This document shows, one piece after another, positions 20,984 through 30,849 of a stretch of DNA of 64,000 nucleotides. Each line of letters starts with the position of its first letter. Position 1 is the stretch's first letter. This DNA comes from Siphonodentalium dalli (Eukaryota > Mollusca > Scaphopoda > Gadilida > Siphonodentaliidae), in the NCBI GenBank assembly GCA_032622095.1, contig CP136068.1, forward strand, positions 135,661,989-135,725,988. Direction: 5' to 3'. The position numbers were made by a program, and so were the translations under genes. The notes under the pieces were generated by a model. That model saw nothing but the letters and a program-made list of their open reading frames with translations, did not search any database and was not told the DNA's origin.

Positions 20984-21740
20984 GGGGTTCGCCAAATTAC
21001 GATGATAAATTACTACAGAAAACATTAAGATTGCTCTTACATCTTTTAAGATATCAAACTGAAATTTGGTAGTGTGGAGTTTTTCGATGCGCTGAATTCG
21101 ATAGAATTGTCACTGGGATACTCCGATGTCCCAAAATGATGATTCATTGACGCTGTACATGTAGATACGTGTATCACATGAACAGGAAGTATACGCCGCA
21201 CAGCGATAGAATGATTGTTGTAGGCCTATCGAACGGAAGCAATTGATTTTCAAATTGATTTCAGTTTTGTCATCTGCTTCTCAAGTAAATCGGTTATTGT
21301 AAACATCATCCCATTTAGAAAATAAATTGAGTCTCATTTATCACCCCCCCCCCCCCCCCCCCCCCACTTCCGATCCTTGCCATAACATAATGCTATGTTA
21401 TTCCACCAGCAAAATAAATGCCTAAAACTGCACACAATAAGTTAGTTTAGATGGTCACATAAAACAGATTTGTAATTTCACGCAATCAGTGTTAAATTGA
21501 AGTATTCGTTGCCATGGCAACACAAAATATTTTACCTGTGATGACCCTGTAGTACCGAAAGTGGACTTTCAAAGAACGTCGTGAGTAGGGCCTATAATAT
21601 CAATTCCTGCTGTGAGTTCGATTCTTTCCAATATTGAAATATCAAACTAAATATATAGCTAGTGTAAATGATGGCTTTTTCCTCAGGAAACCTGGCACAC
21701 AGCTAGCGTTTTCCCCACGTAACCTGGCACTGAATGAGTT
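20984..21740. other. Intron 5 segment, little recognisable
   Basis: Mostly AT-rich unique sequence. A run of 22 C lies at 21344-21365. Around 21675-21740 AACCTGGCAC occurs twice and ends GCACTGAATGAGTT, resembling a decayed right end of a TTAA element. Confidence 0.5.
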
Positions 21741-21862
21741 GAAGATACCTTCCAGAGAAGATGTGACCTAAACAGAATGAGGTCCCCAGAGGGTGAATTT
21801 AGTGATGCTAGCCCGCTGTGTATTCTGCAATTGTCCGGCACCTTATTTTCGGGCCTTGACTT
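21740..21862. mobile_element. C-family MITE fragment
   Basis: TTCCAGAGAAGATGTGACCT, AACAGAATGAGGTCCCCAGA, part of the palindrome to GCCCGCTGTG, then directly ATTCTGCAATTGTCCGGC. An internal deletion removes the second arm. Confidence 0.7.
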
Positions 21863-21923
21863 TCGTCACAAGTATTTTGAACTAAAAAGGAGTTTTGAGT
21901 CCAGATTCACGCAACATGTTTGG

Positions 21924-22017
21924 TATTTCAGGGTGAATATGATGATGTTAATGGATTGGTTGATTTTTTGTATTTCAGGGAAAATATGATGATGTTAGTG
22001 GATTGGTTGGTGATCAC
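21924..22017 (+). repeat. 47-bp tandem duplication of the exon 6 acceptor
   Basis: TATTTCAGGGTGAATATGAT.. at 21924 and TATTTCAGGGAAAATATGAT.. at 21971 are two tandem 47-bp units, each holding a pyrimidine tract, CAG and the exon start encoding G-x-Y-D-D-V-x-G-L-V. The first unit ends after GATTTTTTG, the second continues into the His motif. Since 47 is not a multiple of 3, use of the upstream acceptor would shift the frame. Confidence 0.9.
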
Positions 22018-22044
22018 GCTTACTCTCTCACAGGCACAGAAGAG
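21979..22044 (+). CDS. Calpain exon 6: catalytic histidine exon
   Basis: 66 nt, phase 0 in and out, codes residues 294-315; acceptor TATTTCAG, donor GAG|GTATAC. GKYDDVSGLVGDHAYSLTG matches the calpain G-L-V-x-G-H-A-Y-S-V-T-G signature, with His306 as the catalytic base and Asp305 in place of the usual Gly. This is the shortest exon and the second of a tandem pair of acceptor copies. Confidence 0.94.
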
Positions 22045-22099
22045 GTATACTCTAAATACTCTATTATCTACATATTATGTTGGATTCCATATGTATTAC

Positions 22100-22968
22100 A
22101 TAATATAAATAAGATTGTAACACCTTTATAGACTTGTTGTGAAATTCTAGGGTCAGAAGTAGGGTTTAATCCCGGGACCGGGAATTCCCGGGTTCCCGGT
22201 TCCGGCAGTCAGTCCCGATTCCCGGGAAATTCAATGAGCAGAACTGGGAATCAAAGTCCCTACCGGTATATAATTAGCGTAATATGTTCGATATTAGAGC
22301 CAATATATGATTTCTTATCATAGAACAAAATGTGAATATTAATGTCTGCCCTCACGGAAGCAGGGTCAACAATTTAAAGAGTCATGATTGGCATCGACGC
22401 ATGCTGCATGTACAGTCGCGTCACTCACGAGTCCCTCACTCATGATCCGTGGTGTCCCAGTCTCAGACTCGTTGGTCACGGAACTCGCAGTCATAGAGTC
22501 ACGGGATGAACATGGTTGTGTAATGCCACAATGTGTATACGTGACTAACGTGAGCGATTTGAGTGTCTATAAATAAGAATGACGTAATTCATGTGTTCTC
22601 TATTCATGGGATTAAATTACGCCACGAAATTACACGGTCGGAAGTTAGGAACTTTGGAAGATGGTATGCTTTTATTTGTTTATTTTGATGTATGTACCTG
22701 AAAATAAGTCTGACATAAGAATATAAAGAATATGTTATGTGCCCTACGTGTGTTTCTGTGTCTTTAAACCACGAAATATTCAGTTGTCAGTCATTCCTGT
22801 TGGTCTGTAAATTACCCGGGAAAATTCCCGGTTCTGATGATTTTTTCAGTCCCGTTCCCGGTTCCGCAAAATCCGGGAATATATTAATCCCTAGTCAGAA
22901 GCTTGTGAATAAAAGTTTCACAACAAGTCTATAAATGTGTTACAATCTTATTTATATTATAAATTCTG
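22100..22968. mobile_element. Foldback element split by a hAT insertion
   Basis: Left arm 22100-22146 (AATATAAATAAGATTGTAAC..ATAGACTTGTTGTGAAA) is the inverted partner of right arm 22918-22965 (TTTCACAACAAGTCTATAAA..GTTACAATCTTATTTATATT). The interruption is exactly the hAT element at 22160-22893 with its 8-bp duplication. Class of the outer element unknown. Confidence 0.7.
22160..22893. mobile_element. hAT-type non-autonomous element, 734 bp
   Basis: Ends TAGGGTTTAATCCCGGGACC and GGGAATATATTAATCCCTA; flanking 8-bp duplication GTCAGAAG at 22152-22159 and 22894-22901. Subterminal CCCGGGAATTCCCGGG and TTCCCGGTTCC clusters occur at both ends. No transposase. Confidence 0.9.
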
Positions 22969-22993
22969 GAGACTTGTATGGCACATCAAATAT

Positions 22994-23346
22994 TTAAAGA
23001 CATATTATGTACTTGTTCGAGTTCGTGAAACTGATAAGTTAGTATTCAGGCACTGTGCCAATTGGAGGAATGCAACATTCTATTAGCAAATCGACCTTAC
23101 CACTCCATAGAAAACATCGTCTGAACTATGCTCAATTGTAAATATTTACTACTCGATTCAGGACACATCTATCGGCAATAAACTAACGAAAAACGATATC
23201 ACCATTGAGAGTTACTACATTTAATTAATACATACTAATAACGGTGTGACAATTTAGATATAATATTTGTAAAAATAACTACTTTGAATAAGATTATTCT
23301 CCATTTCTATTTGATCACCCTACCGGAGTGTTTAACATCACTTTAA
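22994..23346. mobile_element. TTAA element sub-family T7, copy 2
   Basis: TTAAAGACATATTATGTACT to GTGTTTAACATCACTTTAA; same inner blocks as the copy at 18748, in the same orientation. Confidence 0.75.
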
Positions 23347-23367
23347 CATATTCATTACACATTCTCT

Positions 23368-23580
23368 TTAACCCTTCCATGAATGGAGCTTCCTGAAATT
23401 TTGCGATAACCCTGTGCCAATGCATTCTCTTATATATGCGAGTCTCTCATAAGGAGCCTCGCATATATAAGAGAATGTATTGGCTAACAATATTTACATT
23501 GACCTTGTAAGCGAGTACATTTTCCCATAGGGAGCCTTGCATATATCAGAGAATGCATTGGCACAGGGTTATCCTTGAAA
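23368..23580. mobile_element. TTAA element sub-family T3, copy with lost right end
   Basis: TTAACCCTTCCATGAATGGA, GCTTCCTGAAATTTTGC, ACCCTGTGCC, hairpin 23417-23484, a half hairpin ending near 23570 and CACAGGGTTATCC. The terminal AAGGGTTAA is not found. Confidence 0.7.
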
Positions 23581-23694
23581 TTAGGGAAAATGACCCTGGC
23601 AAATTTAATGCCGTGGCATGTTCGATTCCACATGTTGCCACAGCGATTCCCACAGCATTGCTTATTGCCGTGGCCAATTTCAATGACTGGGCAC

Positions 23695-23800
23695 TTAACC
23701 CTTTCTATACTAAAGCATCATTGATGAATAGTATATACCATAGGAAATGTTGAATTTATTTACCTAACCATTTCCCTCAATAAATAGGGCTCCTTCTGCA
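23695..23800. mobile_element. TTAA element sub-family T5, truncated by a C-family element
   Basis: TTAACCCTTTCTATACTAAA, CATTGATGAATAGTATATACC, AACCATTTCCCTCAATAAAT; it stops where the C-family copy begins at 23801. Confidence 0.65.
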
Positions 23801-24221
23801 ATAGTGTGTCTGTCATTTGCAGAATGATGTCCCTCAGAGAGTGAATTTAATGATGCTATCCCGCACAGCAGGCTAGCATCACCAAATTCACCCTCTGAAC
23901 CTCATTCTGATTAGGGATCAACTGCTATGGTAGACCTAGGATAAGAGTGAAGTTCCCCAGTTGAAGTTGGTGATGTGCACCCATTACATCGATTATGCAT
24001 TTTACCTTCTGCAAATTAGGGGATATAGAAACTGAACAGAAGTGACTAAAAACAATGTTATTTTGAGACTATAGATACTCTTCAGAAGATGAGGCCTAAA
24101 CAGAATGAGGTCTCCAGAAGGTGAATTTGGTGATGCTAGCCCACTCTGCGGGATATCATCACAAAATTCACCCTCTGGGGACCTCATTCTGCAACTGACA
24201 GACACACAATTTCAAGGCTTG
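23801..24221. mobile_element. C-family hAT-like MITE, about 420 bp, near full length
   Basis: Two palindromes (23819-23911 and 24099-24192) border the internal segment with GGTGATGTGCACCCATTACA and GAGACTATAGATACT. Right end TTTCAAGGCTTG; the leftmost CAAGCC is worn. Confidence 0.85.
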
Positions 24222-24279
24222 TCCCCATATGTGTTAGGAAATATATTATTAGCATTTATTGCCACTTCTAACCCCATCA

Positions 24280-24489
24280 TACAGTAATGCTCTAAGTTAT
24301 CGACTTCTTAACCACAGCAGAATTATGGGTAACTTTTCAGGATTTAGTCGCTAATATGGCTTGTTGCCATTCATCGGAAAGCTCTCCTCGAGAGCTTTCC
24401 GATGAATGGCAACAAGCCATATTTCTGCATGACTAAATCCTGAAAAGTTACCCATAATTCTGCTGTCGATTACTTAGAGCATTACTGTA
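24280..24489. mobile_element. A-family palindromic MITE, 210 bp
   Basis: TACAGTAATGCTCTAAGTTA at the left, CTTAGAGCATTACTGTA at the right, centre GCTCTCCTCGAGAGC. The right arm has a CATG insertion after ATTTCTG and a deletion of GGTTAAGAAG. Confidence 0.88.
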
Positions 24490-24833
24490 ACTGATATTTT
24501 ATCAATATCTCTCTGCAGGACTTTTGACAAAATCAAAATCAAAATCAATATCTCTCTGGACTTTTGACAAAATCGAGCAAGGTCAATACCAATTACAAAT
24601 TTAGATTAATTACTCTCCACAATGGTCCTTATTGATTCATACTAATGAGCTAATTATTTTCTAATAATTGCACAATAGAAATAGGACAAACAAAGGCGAC
24701 GACAAGCTATATCCCAATCACTTTTCATTTAGTATCAATTATTTGAATTGCTAACTTTAGCATGGTCGATTGCATAGGGCATTTAAAGATGTATCCCGTG
24801 TTCTATTATAATTATGTTATGTGGTTTGCCAAT

Positions 24834-25275
24834 TATTTTGGTTTCGGATTATAGCTTTAGTTTTAGTTGTCTGACTACTTTCAAATTTTGTATGTGGATT
24901 AGACACATGAAAAGACAGGTCAAGTTCAAATTTGGGTTCAGTCCGCCCATTTTTGCCGGTTACGGTCCTCGTTGACTTATAAATTGGAGATTATTTTGGT
25001 TTCCAGGTTATAAGTTTAGTTTTAGTTATCTGATTGTTTTAATTTTGGTGCATGGATTACTCATTTGAAAATACAGGTCAAGTTCAAATTTGGGTTCCAT
25101 CCGCCTTCATTAACTGGAGTTATGGTCCTTGTTGACATATATAATTTGAAGATTATTTTGGTTTTCTCATTGTGATAGCTTCAGTTATAGTTATCTGTTC
25201 GTTTTAAAAGTAGGCATATGGATTACTCATTAAGGCCCTTTGTTCAAATTACCACCGGCTTATTTTGCCACGTCC
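24834..25275. repeat. About 175-bp tandem repeat, 2-3 units
   Basis: Repeats of ATTATTTTGGTTTC, TAGTTTTAGTTATCTGA, ATGGATTACTCAT, CAGGTCAAGTTCAAATTTGG, GTTATGGTCCTTGTTGAC; ends GCCACGTCCGAGCGATGC. Related blocks at 26390-26512 and 53940-54090. Confidence 0.65.
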
Positions 25276-25360
25276 GAGCGATGCTATTGTTATTTAGATT
25301 CTAGTGTATAAAATAATAGGTCTGCAACAAGAAATGTTACAGGAGAGATTCTATGTTGTT

Positions 25361-25831
25361 TAATTGATAATAATGTGATACATTGATGGAAAGAGCTCTA
25401 ACCCTTTCAGTGCCAAGTCCTATTTTTGTATCAACCCATATTTCCTTGATCATTTTTTCAAATTTATTGATTATAATAATGTGATACATTGATGGAAAGA
25501 GCTCTAACCCTTTCAGTGCCAAGTCCGATTTTTGTATCAACCCATATTTCCTTGATCATTTTTTCAAATTTATTGATTATAATAATGTGATACATTGATG
25601 GAAAGAGCTCTAACCCTTTCAGTGCCAAGTCCGATTTTTGTATCAACCCATATTTCCTTGATCATTTTTTCAAATTTATTGATTATAATAATGTGATACA
25701 TTGATGGAAAGAGCTCTAAGAGCTCTTTCCATCAATGTATCACATTATTATAAATTATAATCAATAAATTTGAAAAATTATCAAGGAAATATGGGTTGAT
25801 AAAAAAATCGGGCTTGGCACTGAAAGGGTTA
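25361..25831. mobile_element. TTAA element sub-family T2 with left arm amplified in 106-bp units
   Basis: CTAACCCTTTCAGTGCCAAG starts at 25399, 25505 and 25611 (106 bp apart), each followed by TTTTTGTATCAACCCATATT and ATAATGTGATACATTGATGG. A partial unit precedes the first. After the last unit the sequence turns at CTCTAAGAGCTC into the single right arm, ending GGCACTGAAAGGGTTAG. So only one arm of the palindrome has been multiplied. Confidence 0.85.
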
Positions 25832-25937
25832 GTATTGATCTTTCTATGTATTTATTTCATATAGTTTTAATGTTTTAGACGGACAGCAATAAATATTTTA
25901 TTAGTTTGTTCAATAATATGACACTCTTTGGTGTGTC

Positions 25938-26118
25938 TACAGTAATGCCCTAATGCCCTAAATAATCAACTCCTTAACCACAGTAGAATTACCGGTATGG
26001 ATAAATATTCAGGATTTAGTTGGAAATATGGCTTGTTGCCATTCATCGGAAAGCTTTCAGTGAGTTACCCATAATTCTGCTGTGGTTAAGGAGTCGATTT
26101 ATTTAGGACATTACTGTA
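25938..26118. mobile_element. A-family MITE, 181 bp
   Basis: TACAGTAATGCCCTAATGCC (with a 7-bp repeat of GCCCTAA), then the left arm, GGAAAGCTTTCAGTGAG, then straight to TTACCCATAATTCTGC and TTAGGACATTACTGTA; the inner part of the right arm is missing. Confidence 0.85.
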
Positions 26119-26269
26119 GATAGGTCTTCTTAATATGTCACACTTAATTGGCTTCCAACATCCTTTCTACGAAACAAAGCAAATAAGTGTGTTAAATTAT
26201 ATTTTATTTGTTGTTGCAACTGGAAGTCTGTAACCCTGAATAGATTTGTATACACCCATTTTGGGAAAA

Positions 26270-26512
26270 AAATGGACATATTATCTTATTGGTCCGTCCG
26301 TCTGCTGAGCTGTCCATCCATCTGTCTGTGCATTCGCTTTTGTCATTTCCGGATGATAACTTTAGTAAGTCTGTACTTAATTGAATGAAATTTGGTATGT
26401 GTGTTTACAAGCCCAAAATTCAGTTCAAGTTCAAATTTGGGTTCCGCCCACCAATTTTCACCGGAGTTATGGCCTTTTGTTGAAATTACCACAGGCATAT
26501 TTTGCCACGCCC
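26270..26512. repeat. Dispersed GTCCGTCTG..AAATTTGG repeat, split by a C-family element
   Basis: CGTCCGTCTGCTGAGCTGTCC, GATAACTTTAGTAAGTCTG, GAAATTTGGTATGTGTGTTT, TCAAGTTCAAATTTGG, ending TTTTGCCACGCCC. It resumes after the insertion with CCACGCCCTATCAATGCTCTTG. The same repeat is at 53880-54105. Confidence 0.7.
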
Positions 26513-26766
26513 CAAGCCTTGAAATAGGGTGTCTGTCATTTGCAGAATGAGGTCCCCAGAGGGTGAATTTAGTGATGCTACCCAGCATAGCGGGCTAGTA
26601 TCACCAAATTCACCCTCTGGGAACCTCATTCTGCTGAGGTGTAAGCCGAATGAGGTCCCCAGAGGGTGAATTTGGTGATGCTAGCCCGCTATGCGGGGTA
26701 GCATCACTAAATTCACCCTCTGGGGACCTCATTCTGCAAATGACAGACACCATATTTCAAGGCTTG
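26513..26766. mobile_element. C-family hAT-like MITE, 254-bp double palindrome
   Basis: CAAGCCTTGAAATAGGGTGT at the left and CCCTATTTCAAGGCTTG at the right. Direct 8-bp duplication CCACGCCC on both sides (26505-26512, 26767-26774). The two ~92-bp palindromes are joined by TGAGGTGTAAGC, with the long internal segment deleted. It lies 69 bp before exon 7. Confidence 0.92.
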
Positions 26767-26835
26767 CCACGCCCTATCAATGCTCTTGTTAGTGAAGAAT
26801 GTTCTAAAATTTGTAATTTTATTATTGATTTGTAG

Positions 26836-26924
26836 GTCACAGACAGCAGTGGTAATCATGTGCAATTAGTCAGAATCAGGAATCCATGGGGGAAAGGGGA
26901 ATGGAACGGAGCATGGAGCGACGG
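26836..26924 (+). CDS. Calpain exon 7: catalytic asparagine exon
   Basis: 89 nt, phase 0 in and phase 2 out, codes residues 316-344 plus two bases of codon 345; acceptor GATTTGTAG, donor CGG|GTATGA. The peptide [20 protein letters not shown] is an almost perfect calpain L-I-R-I-R-N-P-W-G-x-x-E-W-x-G-x-W-S-D motif, with Asn331 completing the catalytic triad. Confidence 0.97.
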
Positions 26925-26954
26925 GTATGAATATTCTTCACACTTCATCTAAGC

Positions 26955-27106
26955 TTAAACCTTTCAGTGCCAAGTCCGATTTTTGTATCAACCCATATTA
27001 GAGCTCTTTCCATCAATGTATTACATTATTATAATCAATAAATTTGAAAAATGATCAAGGAAATATGGGTTGATACAAAAATCGGACTTGGCACTGAAAG
27101 GGTTAA
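26955..27106. mobile_element. TTAA element sub-family T2, 152 bp
   Basis: TTAAACCTTTCAGTGCCAAG at the left, CTTGGCACTGAAAGGGTTAA at the right; most of the left arm is deleted between CAACCCATATT and AGAGCTCTTTCC. Only 30 bp after the exon 7 donor. Confidence 0.85.
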
Positions 27107-27148
27107 CAGAATAACTAGAGTTACTAAGTGCATGTCCATCTTGAATTT

Positions 27149-27336
27149 AGTGTGTCTGACATATGCAGAATGAGGTCCCCAGAGGGAGATTTTAGTGGCG
27201 CTATCCTGCATGGCGGGTTAGCGTTACCAGTTTAACCCTCTGGGGACCTCATTCTGCTTAGGCCTCATCTTCTGCGAAGTATCTATAGTCTCAAATGAAT
27301 ATTGAATTTAGTTACTTTTTCCCTTCTGTTCAGTTT
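27149..27336. mobile_element. C-family MITE, left part
   Basis: GTGTGTCTGACATATGCAGA, left palindrome with GTTAGCGTTACC centre, then GGCCTCATCTTCTGCGAAGT and CTTCTGTTCAGTTTCTATAT; the second palindrome is absent. The internal segment is in reversed orientation relative to the 23801 copy. Confidence 0.75.
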
Positions 27337-28662
27337 CTATATTCTTGCTATGCTGGGTGTTTATCTTCTATTGTCTATAACCAAATAGGCTTATGTTGTA
27401 GGGGCATGTGATGAAATTAGTGTTGACTTTACCAGCTTGCCTCACGACTTACGAATCCATTCTGTTCAAAACAAAATAAAATAATTGTATATATTGCAGG
27501 AACCCGACAGGACATAAACATCAAACACTTAACATTAGCACTCAACAAACAATTTATAAAAAAATAAACCCCCACCAACTATCTTTTTAAACTCTTACAA
27601 CAAGAATCCATCAACACATTAGGGATATATCAAATGCTCACAAAAGCTTGTCAGTAAACACAACTACCTCTCATATCGTGTCACAAGTTTCACACACTGA
27701 CTCAGACATCGAGAACAATACTCGATGTCGGCGAAACATAATATAAAACTGGATTTTCCAACTAAGGACCAATTATCCAGAGGGCACGAACAGGTCAAAC
27801 ACCTTAGGGTGAATAATATTAATCTCTGTATATATTGCAGTTTATTTTTTATTGGGGTATAGTAATTGGTGGTACTCAAATGATGTATATATATATATAT
27901 ATATCGATAAAGGCATACTTATGGCTGAGAAATAATAATAATACTATATTAATTATACTGCTAATTGCCTGTCTGTTTTAATTCATGTCGCACCAGGGAG
28001 GCCATTCAATTCAATATGGTCTCAGTTATGTTGTCGATAGAGAGAAAACATGTTTGCCAATTGTCTGTGCCAAAAGCAAAATAGATTGTGTCATTCTCAT
28101 TTTTTGTGTGCAAATTGCACAAATGGCACACGTCAGCGCGAACCTTGCAGTGCACTTAATTAATTTATCTTAATCAACAATTTTTATACAGGGGCACATG
28201 GGCTTGAAATGTGCTGCGCTGCCCGTCCCATCCCTGAACTGCCCTTACACGCCATCCCTATATACGTGCCCACTTTATATTATGGTAGTATACAAGAGAC
28301 AATAGTGTTTCCCCTGATCTACCAACACTTTGATACTGACAAAATTTAGCCCATTTTTCGAGCAATGACATCGATGTCATCACAGACAGATCGCCAATGA
28401 TTCCTCTTTCATTTAATGCCACAAACCCACCCCTCAATTCCATTTCTATCCATAGCATTTAATAAATGTTTGAACATCGAACAATGTCTCCCAAGAGCGT
28501 TAAAAATCCTTGGAAGTTGATCTGATTCAAATGTAAACAATCTCTGATTGTAACAAAAATCAATGCCTACTGAGCCTTCTTAATCAAACGTTTATGGGGC
28601 AATCAATTATTTCATCTCTCTCTCTCTGAACGCCAAATTATTGGATAATAATTTATTTGTGC
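27337..28662. other. Intron 7 segment without recognised gene
   Basis: TATATATTGCAG occurs twice (about 27490 and 27829). A (TA)n run lies at 27882-27903. CTCGATGTCGGCGAAACATA at about 27721 resembles the GAAACGT-type 3' motifs of Penelope-like retroelements, but no reverse transcriptase is visible. The rest is unrecognised. Confidence 0.35.
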
Positions 28663-28710
28663 TAGGGAACTCATTCTGCAAATATCCAGCACCATATTTT
28701 GAGGCCTGAT
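28663..28710. mobile_element. C-family MITE, right-end scrap
   Basis: GGAACTCATTCTGCAAATATCC..ACCATATTTTGAGGCCTG, matching only the last 45 bp of the family. Confidence 0.65.
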
Positions 28711-28745
28711 TGAATGCCTGGCAGATCACAAAAAGAGATAAAGCA

Positions 28746-28962
28746 TACAGTAATGCGCTAAATAATCGACTCCTTAACCACAGCAGAATTATGGATAATT
28801 TTTCAGGATTTAGTCGGAAATATGGCATGTTGCTATTCATCGGAAAGCTCTCACTGAGAGCTTTCCGATGAATGGCAACAAGCCATATTTCTGACTAAAT
28901 CCTGAAAAATTACCCATAATTCTGCTGTGGTTAAGGAGACGATTATTTAGGGCATTACTGTA
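28746..28962. mobile_element. A-family palindromic MITE, near-perfect 217 bp
   Basis: TACAGTAATGCGCTAAATAA to GGGCATTACTGTA with centre AGCTCTCACTGAGAGCT. Confidence 0.9.
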
Positions 28963-28990
28963 CCTTATGTCATGTACACAAAAGTCTCTC

Positions 28991-29243
28991 CAAGCCTGCA
29001 AATAGTGTGTCTGTCATTTGCAGAATGAGGTCCCCAGAGGGTGAATTTAGTGACGCTATCCCGCATAGTGGGCTAGCATCACCGAATTCACCCTCTGGGA
29101 ACCTCATTCTTCTGAGGTCTAAGCAGAATGAGGCCCCAGAGGGTGAATTTGGTGATACTAGCCCACCATGCGGGATAGCGTCACTAAATTCACCCTCTGG
29201 GGACCTCATTCTGCAAATGGCAGACGCAATATTTGCAGGCTTG
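28991..29243. mobile_element. C-family MITE, double palindrome
   Basis: CAAGCCTGCAAATAGTGTGT at the left, GCAATATTTGCAGGCTTG at the right. Two palindromes joined by GAGGTCTAAGC. Flanks share only CTCTC, so no clean 8-bp duplication here. Confidence 0.85.
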
Positions 29244-29267
29244 CTCTCCACACCCATTGATTTCCCT

Positions 29268-29425
29268 CCACTGTACACTCAGGACTGTGATATTGCTAAA
29301 TAAATCAACTCTGAACTCATCCCTGAAGCAAGAGCCTAAACCCAATAAACGGCGATTTGTGAACATTTGTCAGAATTCTCTGCATCTCAAGCCAATATTG
29401 ACCCACTTGGCTGACACCACAAATT
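29268..29425. repeat. ACTCAGGACT repeat family, diverged copy
   Basis: CACTCAGGACTGTGATATTG, CTAAATAAATCAACTCTGAA, CCTGAAGCAAGAGCCTAAAC, CCAATAAACGG. More complete copies are at 30325, 30850 and 32205. Confidence 0.6.
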
Positions 29426-29836
29426 ACACAGTCTTCGCAGTTTGTAAATGGCAGAGGGCCTAAAAAAATACCTTGTGTTTTCTATGACGGGGCCTACACA
29501 GGGCTGATTTTAAGAAACTATATGAATGTTGTAGATTTGTTATAAAAGCTTAAATCACATCTTACTGTTGCTCTTTAAATTGTCAGTAACGAGTTGGAAT
29601 GTTTTGTAATGTCTCTGTATTGTGTTTTTATTATGCATGTTTTTTTTTCATAGAATATTCAAAAATAATAAACACAATCTCATAAAGTTAAACTGATATT
29701 AAAATACACTCAAACATATTTGAACTACATATTGAACAACTTAACAAGTTCATGTATTCATGAATGGTTCAATCATTACATTTTGTACCCACATGTTTTC
29801 AAGAAGTTTCCTGAGTGCATGGAACTTATTTCGGTT

Positions 29837-29911
29837 CATGCCTTGAAATAGCGTGGCTGTCATTTGCAGAATGAGGTCCCCAGAGGGTGAATTTAGTGAT
29901 GCTACCCCGCA
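29837..29911. mobile_element. C-family MITE, left-end fragment
   Basis: CATGCCTTGAAATAGCGTGG, CATTTGCAGAATGAGGTCCC, up to CTACCCCGCATA. Confidence 0.75.
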
Positions 29912-29971
29912 TAAATATTACAATTTATATAACAGTAATCTGTATAATCCATCATAGACATGTTATTATAC

Positions 29972-30211
29972 TTAAAGACATATTGTTGATTTACTCAGTA
30001 GATAAAACTGATAAGTTAGTACCTAGAAAAAATTATCGGGTGATAAACATACGGTAAGGATTCCACTAACAATATTCACTACATCTCCATCATTTGTAAC
30101 ATTGATGCTGATTTCTGCCTATTTGCATATCAAATTTATGAAAATAGCTATTTTGAGAAAATTGTCTGTTACTTTTTAGACACCCCAGTTGAGTGTTTCA
30201 CATCACTTTAA
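29972..30211. mobile_element. TTAA element sub-family T7, diverged 240-bp copy
   Basis: TTAAAGACATATTGTTGATT to GAGTGTTTCACATCACTTTAA. AAACTGATAAGTTAGTA and GATTCCACTAACAAT retained; shorter than the other copies. Confidence 0.65.
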
Positions 30212-30324
30212 ACTTTTTAACTTTAATTAATCTTTATCCTCCCATTGACTGCAAGGCATAACATTTTTCAAATTATTCCGTCTACAAATTGAGCTCCAGC
30301 ATCATTGACTCTTTCATTGTAAAC

Positions 30325-30580
30325 GGTGTATTATGATAGCCTGGCATAGCTCTGGTTTGCTTATGAAAATCTGATTTATCAGAAAACGGATAAAACAGAC
30401 TTACCTGAGGGCATATCACAAAACTCCCTCGGCACGAAATAAATTCTTAGAATCACTCAGGACTCCAACATAGCTAAATAAATCAACTCGTGAGCTCATC
30501 CCCGAAGCTAGAGCCTAAATCCAATAAACAGCCACTCGTGAACAATTTTTAGAATTCTGTACTTCTCGAAGCCACAAGAA
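30325..30580. repeat. ACTCAGGACT repeat family, copy 2
   Basis: TATGAAAATCTGATTTATCA, GATAAAACAGACTTACCTGA, CATATCACAAAACTCCCTC, GAAATAAATTCTTAGAATCA, CTCAGGACTCCAACATAGC. Followed by CACAGCTTTTCATGGGATAT and a T2 element. Confidence 0.65.
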
Positions 30581-30636
30581 AAAAAAAACTCCCACAGCTT
30601 TTCATGGGATATGTGGCCAAGCAGTGTGCAACCTTT

Positions 30637-30806
30637 TTAACCCTTTCAGTGCCAAGTCCGATTTTCAAGGTTGATACAAAAATCAGACTTGGCACTCTAA
30701 GAGCTCTTTCCATCAATGTATCATATTATTATAATCAATAAATTTAAAAAATGATCAAGGAAATATGGGTTGATACAAAAATCGGACTTGGCACTGAATG
30801 GGTTAA
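30637..30806. mobile_element. TTAA element sub-family T2, 170 bp
   Basis: TTAACCCTTTCAGTGCCAAG to CTTGGCACTGAATGGGTTAA. The left arm is partly replaced by a short inverted stub (GTTGATACAAAAATCAGA) before the main right arm. Confidence 0.8.
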
Positions 30807-30849
30807 AATAATGGATGATTCATGTTCAGTTACAGTTACCAAGGTGTAT

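Noticed and set aside
27400-27880. Penelope-like or other retroelement coding region
   Set aside because: Only a weak GGCGAAACAT motif; no reverse transcriptase or endonuclease motif in any frame.
7920-29303. Recurring open frames reading MRSPEGEFGDASPLCGVASLNSPSGD on both strands
   Set aside because: They look like a conserved protein repeat but are the translation of the C-family palindromes, on both strands and in many copies; no gene structure surrounds them.
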